Of a stretch of DNA of 64,000 nucleotides, positions 43,869 to 51,303 are shown one piece after another. Position 1 is the stretch's first letter, and each line of letters begins with the position of its first letter. The stretch covers positions 1-64,000 of the forward strand of contig CAZBRT010000001.1 of NCBI GenBank assembly GCA_964494625.1. Direction: 5' to 3'. The position numbers and the translations under genes are program-made. Source of the stretch: UBA2784 sp964494625 (GTDB lineage Bacteria > Pseudomonadota > Alphaproteobacteria > Micropepsales > Micropepsaceae). The notes under the pieces are model-generated. The model was given only the letters and a program-made list of their open reading frames with translations, searched no databases and was not told where the DNA came from.

Positions 43869-44615
43869 ATGATCCTCGCAGTGCTTCAGGCAAGAATGGC
43901 GTCGACACGCCTGCCCGGCAAAATCCTGCGCCCGCTGCTTGATGCGCCCATGCTGCTCCAGCAATGGCGACGGATCACGCGCAGCAAGATGATCTCATCC
44001 TTTGTCGTGGCGACGTCTGACACCGCCGACGACGACATCACCGAAGCCTTTTGCCTCCACCACGGATTGCCGGTTGTCCGCGGCGCGCATCATGATGTCC
44101 TGTCGCGTTTCATTCAGGTGGTCGACGCCTATCCTGAGGCGCGCCATGTGGTGCGGCTGACGGCCGACTGCCCTCTGGCGGACCCGGAAGTCATTGATGC
44201 GTGCATCCGCCTGCATCTCAGCGCCCAGGCTGACTACACATCCAACTGTTTCGAGCGCAGCTACCCTAAGGGGCTCGATGCCGAGATCATGACAATTGAG
44301 ACGCTGCGCGGCCTTGGCCGTGAGGTTGTGGCTGCAGACGAACGCGAGCATGTCACGCTCCACATCTATCGCCACCCAGAGAAATTCAGGACAGCTTCCG
44401 AGCGTCAGACCGATGACGACTCGGCCATGCGCTGGACAGTGGATACGCGCGACGACTTCAGCATGGTGGAAGAAGTGTACCGCGCCCTTTATCCGTCCAA
44501 TCCGGAGTTCTCATGGCGGGACGTGAAGGCGTTTCTTGCCGCACATCCTCAAATTCGGGCGCTGAACGCGCCGTTACACTCGTTGGGTAATTGCAAGTCC
44601 CGAGGGTTACACTAG
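43869..44615 (+). CDS. SpsF-like cytidylyltransferase (candidate CMP-pseudaminate synthetase)
   Basis: The 248-residue protein has the SpsF/CMP-sugar transferase signature LAVLQARMASTRLPGKILRP, then VVRLTADCPLADPEVIDACI, TSNCFERSYPKGLDAEI and DDSAMRWTVDTRDDF. Such proteins are nucleotidyltransferases of the KdsB/NeuA-like fold. No classical PseF is present, and this gene sits between pseG-PseH and the pseB/pseC genes, so it is the best candidate for activating pseudaminic acid with CTP. The strand differs from the other pse genes. The last 20 residues (from about HSLGNCKSRGLH) look unlike the family and may be altered. Confidence 0.8.
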   Translation: MILAVLQARMASTRLPGKILRPLLDAPMLLQQWRRITRSKMISSFVVATSDTADDDITEAFCLHHGLPVVRGAHHDVLSRFIQVVDAYPEARHVVRLTADCPLADPEVIDACIRLHLSAQADYTSNCFERSYPKGLDAEIMTIETLRGLGREVVAADEREHVTLHIYRHPEKFRTASERQTDDDSAMRWTVDTRDDFSMVEEVYRALYPSNPEFSWRDVKAFLAAHPQIRALNAPLHSLGNCKSRGLH

Positions 44616-45103
44616 AGCCTGGGCGACATGGGACAGGCTGAAATCGCAGCCCGACCAGTCGACTTGCCGAGTCAGTGTTAACCCACAAGGTAGCTGGCAT
44701 TACGCTTCTCACGCCCGTATCTGGGGCAAAGGAGGGCGCTGGCTCTATTCATTGAACGAGGATCATTAAGTCTCAGGCACACAGTATCTCCCCCGTCTCT
44801 TGACCTACTCGCCACGACTGCACATAGTCGCCTGCCGCAGCTGGGTGGCAATGCGATCCGAGGGTGACACCACTCCGAACGGTTGGCGGAGAGTGGGCCT
44901 GTCGACGACACGCTGGGAATTAAGCTAGAGGATGAGTCCAAGCTTGGCGCTGCGGGTACGGTTGATGCAATGTCAGCACGGGAAATGATGTGAGCTCCAG
45001 TCGCGGCACAAATTTGCCCACACTTGGGCAAGTGGCGTAAACGTAAGTCAAGTGATGAACGGCCTGCCTTGCAAGTTTCGGTAGCTTATCGCGAGAGGAT
45101 GAA
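44616..45103. other. 488-bp region without a clear gene
   Basis: No supported gene is seen. gttacact occurs twice, at about 44574 (inside the SpsF-like gene) and 44606 (just before its stop). An imperfect hairpin CCACTCCG / CGGAGAGTGG lies at 44870-44896. The last 100 bp should hold the promoter of the peptide gene at 45104. The mix of short repeats suggests an old insertion scar. Confidence 0.45.
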
Positions 45104-45298
45104 ATGTCTGAAGTGTCAGAAGATGAAACGGCCAAGAACCCGGCCGAGTTACGGGTAGACGAGAAGCGACGTGCAGCACTTCGGAAGCTCGCCAAATTGG
45201 GCGCGGCCGGCGCGGTTGTGTCTATGTCACTCCTCGTCCCGGCGCGAAAGGCTGCAGCGTCGGGCGGCGGCGGCGGCGGTGGCCCCATTGTAGAATAG
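45104..45298 (+). CDS. Candidate precursor peptide with poly-Gly tail (64 aa)
   Basis: The 64-residue peptide has three parts: an acidic leader (1-20, MSEVSEDETAKNPAELRVDE), a basic then hydrophobic segment (21-46, RRAALRKLAKLGAAGAVVSM, resembling a short Tat-like export signal with RR at 22-23), and a tail AAASGGGGGGGPIVE with seven Gly. The ATG has AGAGGA upstream. It precedes an HprK-like kinase fusion and an NTP_transf_5 gene on the same strand. A small leader-tail protein next to peptide-modifying-type enzymes suggests a RiPP-like precursor. No cyclase, protease or exporter is adjacent. The function is inferred from context. Confidence 0.6.
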   Translation: MSEVSEDETAKNPAELRVDEKRRAALRKLAKLGAAGAVVSMSLLVPARKAAASGGGGGGGPIVE

Positions 45299-45581
45299 TC
45301 TGAAGTAGAGGTCGTGGGAGTACCCGCGTTTTGGAATGATCTGGCCCATGCATTCATGGCCTGAACTTTTGTCGCCTGGCGTCGGCGAAGTGCTTCGCGG
45401 CTCAGCGGCTGCCGGTGACGCAAGATCCCACGTGTCGAGACGAGCTGCCATTGGTTCATCATCAGGCACACGGCAGGCTTGTTCCGGCTCTTCCGCGCCT
45501 TGGGACGCCCGATTTTCCGCCTTGGTCTCGCGCCCCTGACTACGCATGACATTTTTCTCAATAATCATAAAATAATGAAAG

Positions 45582-46730
45582 ATGCTTGACTTCATAAATA
45601 TTGGAAAAATCGGAATAGATGAGGTTTTTTATAGTCCTCGGATGCACAGATTCATGATTTTAAGTGAGATGGCTTATGCCACACTCGAGGCGCTCCAGGC
45701 CGGCTCGTCCATTCGAGATATCAAAGACGCAACCGCCGACGAACTTCACCCTCACCTGGACGATGAGTTGCCCGGACTGTCGTCGTTATTGCACGAATTC
45801 AATGCACCTCGGCGCGATCAAGTCTCAGTGGAAATTGCTTCAAGACTGCAGGACACGTTGCCGCAATGTGCTCATCGCCAACCCAATAAGATGACGATAT
45901 TCTGTGGATCGGGCCATGTCAGCATCTGTTGGAACGATCTGCATGATCCTTCCATTCTCCAGTCTCTGAGGGACTATTACGACGTATCGCATGACATTGA
46001 TGCCCATTCCACGATAGGCCACCTTTGCATAACAAGGAATAATGACGGCTCCTATTCCGTTGTGGCCTCCCCGGATGTAAGCGACCTGCATTCAAGCCAG
46101 GAGAATACGGCGGCCTGCTTCGTGGAAGTTTCTCGCGCGATCACGGAACTGGCGTGCAATTATCCGGCGCACATGGCCGTGCTTCATGCCGCCACCTTGG
46201 TTCGGGATGACCAAGTCCTGATACTCATCAATCCGAGTGGGTCGGGCAAGACCACGCTGGCATGGCTTCTTACCACCATCGGTTACGCGTTGGTCCACGA
46301 TGATTGCCTTCCAGTCAGACCCAACGGGGATCTCGTCCAGGTCCTGACGCCGTCCATACTCAAAGAGGGAAGCTGGAACGTTCTGGAGCAATCAGGCCTT
46401 CAAATTCAAAATGATGAGTTCACCCGCCTGGGCCGACAAGTTCGCTATCAGGCCATTACCCGCCTTAAGGAGTGGCCCGCAGGCAAGGGCCGGCGCTTCC
46501 TGTTTGTTCACTACGTCCCAAACGCCACATCGTCTCTGACCCCCGTCAGTCCGCTGGAGACATTTCGGCGGATCGTTTGCGAAGAGGCCGTCATTCCACG
46601 TCATCGTCCGGAGCGCCTGGCCGGACTGTTTGACTGGATCACGTCAACTGACAGCGCTGAATTGCGTTACAGCGACTTTAGAGACGCTGCGCGGCTGATC
46701 GACGACTGGATATCTCATGGCAAGGACTGA
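45582..46730 (+). CDS. PqqD/RRE-like + HprK-like kinase fusion (HPr-rel-A type)
   Basis: The 382-residue protein appears to have two parts. Residues 8-72 resemble a PqqD-type winged-helix peptide-recognition domain (VFYSPRMHRFMILSEMAYAT, then LEALQAGSSIRDI). Residues 190-380 form an HPr kinase-like domain with LHAATLVRDDQVLILINPSG, the P-loop NPSGSGKTT (217-225), the acidic pair in ALVHDDCLPV (240-241) and a C-terminal helical part. HprK-related kinases modify small peptides in some lasso systems and are core members of the HPr-rel-A system. The sequence around the start is AT-rich, unlike its neighbours. The stop overlaps the nucleotidyltransferase gene by 14 bp. Confidence 0.82.
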   Translation: MLDFINIGKIGIDEVFYSPRMHRFMILSEMAYATLEALQAGSSIRDIKDATADELHPHLDDELPGLSSLLHEFNAPRRDQVSVEIASRLQDTLPQCAHRQPNKMTIFCGSGHVSICWNDLHDPSILQSLRDYYDVSHDIDAHSTIGHLCITRNNDGSYSVVASPDVSDLHSSQENTAACFVEVSRAITELACNYPAHMAVLHAATLVRDDQVLILINPSGSGKTTLAWLLTTIGYALVHDDCLPVRPNGDLVQVLTPSILKEGSWNVLEQSGLQIQNDEFTRLGRQVRYQAITRLKEWPAGKGRRFLFVHYVPNATSSLTPVSPLETFRRIVCEEAVIPRHRPERLAGLFDWITSTDSAELRYSDFRDAARLIDDWISHGKD

Positions 46731-47823
46731 AGACTGGTTCTGGCTGACGCTGGGCAAGATTTTCTCAGAAGACCCCGCACCCGCCACCTCATCAATCGTT
46801 GACATATCTGCGACTGACTGGGAGCAGGTGGCGGCATTCTCCCTCCGGCAACTTGTAGCTCCAGAGCTTTACCAACGACTTCTGGCCGCAGATATTGCGT
46901 CAGCGGTTCCGCCCTGCGTCTTTGATGCACTCGAGGGGGCGTTTGAACTCAATCAATTGGTCCAAGCGGATCTGATGCGGATGTTCAGAGATGCGTGCGC
47001 GGTGGCAAATGGCGCAGGAGCCTCTCCGATCATCCTGAAGGGCGGGATAGATGTGATCGTCCCAGAGTGGTCCATCAATCGGTCACGCATGGTCAGTGAC
47101 CTTGATCTCATGGTCGAGGCATCGGCAGTTGACTTGGTGTTCCGCTCGCTGCTCAAGGCTGGCTTTCGGCGTGACCCTCTGGATCTTGGCGAGGATTTAT
47201 CAACGCACCTGCGGCACGCGCATCACTGTCCACCGCTGTGGCATGGCGAAGTGCATCAGTATGTGGAATTACACGAAAGGCTTGGATCAACCGAGCCTGA
47301 GCGCCAACTGACTGCCAAAATGCTTCATAAGGCATTGTCCATGCATTCCCATGGGTTGGATTTCCGCGTCCCAACTGCTTATGACCGGATACAGCACAAT
47401 GCGGCCCACCATTGTTTCCGTGGCATGATTACAAATGGTGAGCGTCTCGCATTTCGGCAGTTGCTGGATTTTTATCGTCTGGGCAGGCTCTGGCATTCAC
47501 AATGCAATTCGCCTGTCGCCATTGACGCGGGTGCTGTGCACCCCAGAATTGCGTCTGCGATAAGAATCTCGGCTACACTGTCCCGCAGGGTCTTCTCGGC
47601 TCATTTCCAGTCGGGGCCATTGACTGCCTCCGAAATCCGCACTGCCAACCGAATGTGGCGACGCATTGAGTCGCCCTCATTCGACCGGACCTACGGCCGG
47701 ATAAAACGTATTGGTCGGCAGATTTATCGCCTGAAGAACTGGAAAAAGCTTTTTACAACAAGATTTTATAATAGTAAGTACAAGTTTTACTTAAATAAAA
47801 AACGTCTTGATGACTTAATATAA
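46717..47823 (+). CDS. Nucleotidyltransferase family protein (NTP_transf_5)
   Basis: The 368-residue protein has the NTP_transf_5 signature: SPIILKGGIDVIVPEW (LKGG at 107-110), then NRSRMVSDLDLMVEAS, where Asp128 and Asp130 are the likely metal ligands, and HLRHAHHCPPLWHGEVHQYV. Proteins of this group pair with HprK-like kinases and PqqD proteins in HPr-rel-A and lasso-peptide contexts, where they are proposed to modify a peptide or phosphate group. The last 35 residues are strongly basic and encoded by AT-rich DNA (47750-47820), unlike the rest of the window, which points to recent transfer. It overlaps the kinase gene by 14 bp. Confidence 0.85.
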   Translation: MARTEDWFWLTLGKIFSEDPAPATSSIVDISATDWEQVAAFSLRQLVAPELYQRLLAADIASAVPPCVFDALEGAFELNQLVQADLMRMFRDACAVANGAGASPIILKGGIDVIVPEWSINRSRMVSDLDLMVEASAVDLVFRSLLKAGFRRDPLDLGEDLSTHLRHAHHCPPLWHGEVHQYVELHERLGSTEPERQLTAKMLHKALSMHSHGLDFRVPTAYDRIQHNAAHHCFRGMITNGERLAFRQLLDFYRLGRLWHSQCNSPVAIDAGAVHPRIASAIRISATLSRRVFSAHFQSGPLTASEIRTANRMWRRIESPSFDRTYGRIKRIGRQIYRLKNWKKLFTTRFYNSKYKFYLNKKRLDDLI

Positions 47824-47871
47824 ACAATGAGACACTATCACCTCGAAGAAAAGATGTGTCTGCATTTTCCT

Positions 47872-48821
47872 CTAGGTGTTCAGTCCCGGCATTTGGTGGA
47901 TAGGATTTAGGGTGAACCTTTCGGGTTCGGCAGCCCAGATTTTGCAGATGTGTTCGTAAGGGGTGAGACCCTTGATGGTCTTGAGGCGCCGGCCGAAGTT
48001 GTAGGCTGCCATGAAGTCAGCGAGGTGCGCGGCGAACTGGGCGTGGTCATCGTAGTGGAAGCGCTTGACGGTCGCTTCCTTGATGGTGCGGTTCATCCGT
48101 TCGACTTGGCCGTTGGTCCAGGGGTGCTTCACCTTGGTGGCGCGATGCTCGATGCCGTTTTCCCGGCAGGTGCGCCCGAAGATGTGCTCCATGGCCGTGT
48201 GATCCTGCTCACGGTTCTTGAACTGGATGCCATTGTCGGTGAGCACGATATGGATAGCGTAGGGAACGACCGCGACGAGCTGGCGCAGGAACGCCGTGGC
48301 AATCAGCTTGGTGGCCAGCGGATGCAGTTCGACATAGGCGAACTTGGAGGTCCGATCGATGGCGGCGAACAGTAGAGTTTGCCCTCGGCCGTCTGCACCT
48401 CGGCGAGGTCGATATGGAAATAGCCGATCGGGTAGCGCTTGAACTTCTGCTTGGCCGGTTTGTCGCCTCCGACCTCGGGTAATCGGCTGATGCCGTGTCT
48501 TACCAGGCAGCGATGCAGTGACGAGCGGGTCAGGTGCGCAATGGTCACCTGCAAGGCATAGAGGCAGTGATCCAGCGGCAGCAGCGTGTGCTTGCGGAAG
48601 GCAACGATGATCGCCTCCACCTCGACCGACAGCACGGTTGACCTGGCATCCTTCGGCCCGGTCGGCACGTCGGCAACCGAGGTCCGCTTCTTCCACTTCG
48701 CCACGGTCTTCTGGTTGATGCCGTAGCGCTTCGCCAGCGCCCTCAGGCTCTCTTGACTATGCTGTATCGCTCGACGGACCGCCGCTGTCGTGGTGGCGCT
48801 GCCGTGAAGAACACGGCCCAT
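47872..48821 (-). pseudogene. IS481-family transposase, frameshifted
   Basis: The frame from 48821 encodes an N-terminal helix-turn-helix (SQESLRALAKRYGINQKTVA) and the first catalytic Asp (GYFHIDLAEVQTAEGKLY). It then goes out of frame near 48372. The other frame continues LLFAAIDRTSKFAYVELHPL, IVLTDNGIQFKNRE (second Asp) and NGQVERMNRTIKEATVKRF, with the Glu. Inserting one base at about 48372 would restore a typical protein of about 316 residues. The element is therefore probably inactive unless read by frameshifting. The stop codon lies at the element's left edge. Confidence 0.85.
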
Positions 48822-48880
48822 AGTGCGTCCTTCCATGCCATGGGAAATAATGCACCATCAAAGCTTGAGGTCAAACACCT
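47874..48880 (-). mobile_element. IS481-type insertion sequence
   Basis: The element is about 1.0 kb. The left end starts AGGTGTT (47874-47880) and the right end, read on the other strand, starts AGGTGTT as well. About half of the next 18 positions agree, mostly differing by transitions, giving imperfect inverted ends. The transposase inside is of the IS481/rve type. The element sits five bases from the pseC stop codon and separates pseC from the peptide-kinase cassette. No target-site duplication is visible. Confidence 0.75.
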
Positions 48881-48885
48881 GGCCC

Positions 48886-50022
48886 TCAATCCAGGTCCTG
48901 GACGGCGGCTATGACAAGCTGAACATCTTCGTCAGTCATGCCGGGATAGAGCGGCAGAGTGATGATCTCCCGCGCCGCCCTCTCCGCCTCGGGGCATAGC
49001 CCCGGACCATATCCGAATTGGCGTCTGTAAAGGCTGAGGAGATGGACAGGTCCATAATGCACATTCACGCCGATGCCTGCGTCACGCAGGCGGGCAAAGG
49101 CTGCGTCCCGCGTCAAACCAAGCTTTGTTTCGTCAATGCGCACAACGAAGAGATGCCAGGCATGCACATGGCCTTCAAGACTGGCCAGGGGCCTTATGGC
49201 GCGCAATCCGGCGAAGGCGTCTATGTAGCTTGAGGCAATGGCCCTGCGACGCGCGAGAAACCCGGGCAACCGCCGCAATTGGGATCGACCAAGCGCACTC
49301 TGGAAATCGGTAAGCCGGTAGTTGTAACCGAGTTCGACCAGATCATAGGTGTGCCGACCACTTTCACTGCGGCTGCGGTGATCGGAGTCGATTCCATGAT
49401 TGCGGAACCGCCTCATCCGGGAAGCGAGCGCTGCATCATGCGTTGTGCACATGCCCCCTTCGCCTGAAGTTATGTGCTTTGCCGGATGAAAGGAAAAAGT
49501 GCTGATTTCTGCAATGCTCCCGACGCGCTCATCCCGGTAGAATGCCCCCAAGGCGTGGCACGCGTCACTGACAAGATGCACGCCGCGCTCGGCACAGAGC
49601 GCCCGAAGCAGATCATAATTGCAGGGCTGGCCGGCGTAATCGACCCCGATGACGGCACGCGTGCGATCCGTCATCCGGGAACGGACAGATGCGGGATCAA
49701 GCAAAAGCGTTGCGCCATCAACATCTGCGAAGACCGGTCGCGCGCCGACATAGAGTACGGCGTTCGCCGTCGCCGCGAAAGTCAGCGCTGGCACAATGAC
49801 CTCATCGCCCGGTCCGATGCCAAGAGCATGCATTGCGGCATGAAGGGCTGCAGTCCCGCTGTTCAGGGCAACTGCCTCTTTCGCGCCGACGGCGGCCGCA
49901 AATTCATTTTCAAAGGCATCGACCTGCGGACCGGTCGTCAGCCAGTCAGAACTTAACGCGCGGACGACAGCTTCTATATCGGTGTCATCAATTTCCTGCC
50001 TGGCATAGGGGATCGGGGCCAT
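48886..50022 (-). CDS. pseC: UDP-4-amino-4,6-dideoxy-N-acetyl-altrosamine transaminase
   Basis: The 378-residue protein is a DegT/DnrJ/EryC1-type aminotransferase: MAPIPYARQEIDDTDIEAVV, FAAAVGAKEAVALNSGTAAL, DEVIVPALTFAATANAVLYV, HLVSDACHALGAFYRDERVG and ISTFSFHPAKHITSGEGGMC, whose Lys binds pyridoxal phosphate. PseC converts the 4-keto product of PseB to the 4-amino sugar. It lies 1 bp after pseB, so the two form an operon. The IS481 element follows directly and cuts the operon from the remaining pse genes. Confidence 0.93.
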   Translation of the reverse strand: MAPIPYARQEIDDTDIEAVVRALSSDWLTTGPQVDAFENEFAAAVGAKEAVALNSGTAALHAAMHALGIGPGDEVIVPALTFAATANAVLYVGARPVFADVDGATLLLDPASVRSRMTDRTRAVIGVDYAGQPCNYDLLRALCAERGVHLVSDACHALGAFYRDERVGSIAEISTFSFHPAKHITSGEGGMCTTHDAALASRMRRFRNHGIDSDHRSRSESGRHTYDLVELGYNYRLTDFQSALGRSQLRRLPGFLARRRAIASSYIDAFAGLRAIRPLASLEGHVHAWHLFVVRIDETKLGLTRDAAFARLRDAGIGVNVHYGPVHLLSLYRRQFGYGPGLCPEAERAAREIITLPLYPGMTDEDVQLVIAAVQDLD

Positions 50023-50023
50023 G

Positions 50024-51004
50024 TCAGCTGGCCATCATCGTTTTCAACTGCGCGTCATCCAGCCACTCGCTGTTGTTGTCACTGCTGTAGCGAAAGCCTT
50101 CCGGGACGGGTGATGCGCCCGCGGGCTTTTCCGGCAATGTCCAGAAAGGCATGGAGGGATAGATGATGTATCGATCAGTGAGCTCGACCGTATTGCGGGC
50201 ATCATCCTCGGTGATCATCACCTCATGCAGCTTCTCGCCGGGACGAATTCCGATGATCTTCTGCGGCAGATGAGGGGCCATGACGCGGGCCAGATCTGTC
50301 ATGCGCATGGACGAGAGTTTCGGCACATAGAGTTCACCGCCCTGCATGCCTTCGAGTGCCGAAATCACAAAGCGGACGCCATGATCAAGCGTGATCCAGA
50401 AGCGCGTCATGCGGGCATCTGTAATCGGCAGGTGGTCGGTGCCGCGGGCCATGAGTTCCTGGAAGAACGGGATGACCGAGCCGCGTGACCCGACCACATT
50501 GCCATAGCGCACAACAGAAAAACGCGTGCCGAGCGTTCCCGAGAGCGAGTTCGACGCGATGAAGATCTTGTCGGATGCCAGCTTGGTCGCACCATAGAGG
50601 TTTATCGGGTTGGTTGCCTTGTCGGTTGACAGCGCGATGACCTTCCCCACCTTGCAATCAAGTGCCGCCCGGACCACGTTTTCCGCACCGAGAATGTTCG
50701 TGCGCACACACTCCATCGGATTGTACTCTGACAGCGGCACATGCTTCATCGCTGCCGCGTGGACTACGATGTCCACTTCGCGCATCGCGAGATGAAGCCG
50801 CTGCAAGTCCCGAACGTCGCCAATGAAAAAGCGCACGCGCGGATCGGTGACCCGCTGCCCCATCGTAAAATGCTTGAATTCGTCCCGCGAGAAGACAATC
50901 AGCTTCCTCGGATTGTGCTCTTTGAGGGCAATCTCAACGAACCGCGTGCCAAATGACCCGGTGCCGCCCGTGATCAGAACGACTTTTCCGTCCAAGGCTG
51001 CCAT
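50024..51004 (-). CDS. pseB: UDP-N-acetylglucosamine 4,6-dehydratase (inverting)
   Basis: The 326-residue extended SDR has LITGGTGSFGTRFVEIALKE, IVFSRDEFKHFTMGQR, AAAMKHVPLSEYNPMECVRT, LSTDKATNPINLYGATKLAS and FSVVRYGNVVGSRGSVIPFF. These are PseB/FlaA1 signatures, where the NPxNLYGAxK motif holds the catalytic Lys. PseB starts pseudaminic-acid synthesis from UDP-GlcNAc. The ATG at 51004 is used; a GTG three codons earlier is possible. It forms an operon with pseC. Confidence 0.94.
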   Translation of the reverse strand: MAALDGKVVLITGGTGSFGTRFVEIALKEHNPRKLIVFSRDEFKHFTMGQRVTDPRVRFFIGDVRDLQRLHLAMREVDIVVHAAAMKHVPLSEYNPMECVRTNILGAENVVRAALDCKVGKVIALSTDKATNPINLYGATKLASDKIFIASNSLSGTLGTRFSVVRYGNVVGSRGSVIPFFQELMARGTDHLPITDARMTRFWITLDHGVRFVISALEGMQGGELYVPKLSSMRMTDLARVMAPHLPQKIIGIRPGEKLHEVMITEDDARNTVELTDRYIIYPSMPFWTLPEKPAGASPVPEGFRYSSDNNSEWLDDAQLKTMMAS

Positions 51005-51303
51005 AAATTGCACCTGCTTGAGACCGCGACGGCCAATCCAATTGGAACCACGGCCAATCGGGCAGCCCAGATAGACACCAACGTCGAATCACCGGCCATG
51101 TTCGGTTCGGGGGTCAGACAATGCAAGGCAGCAGACTGTTTCCTGATGACCATCACGGGGCATTTCCGTGTCGTTTGGCTAAAGCAGGCGGGCCAGAGCA
51201 GCCCGGTCGGAGCAGGTGGGCATATTTGATCCTTGCGTCCTGCAGGCAGCTTTCCATGCACTGAGAGTTCCTTGAGAGCGACGGTTTCAGTAGGCTTGCG
51301 CCC

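Noticed and set aside
45227..45547. Minus-strand ORF (about 106 residues) overlapping the peptide gene as a possible second precursor
   Set aside because: It runs antisense into the better supported peptide gene, has a weak ribosome binding site and low-complexity composition.
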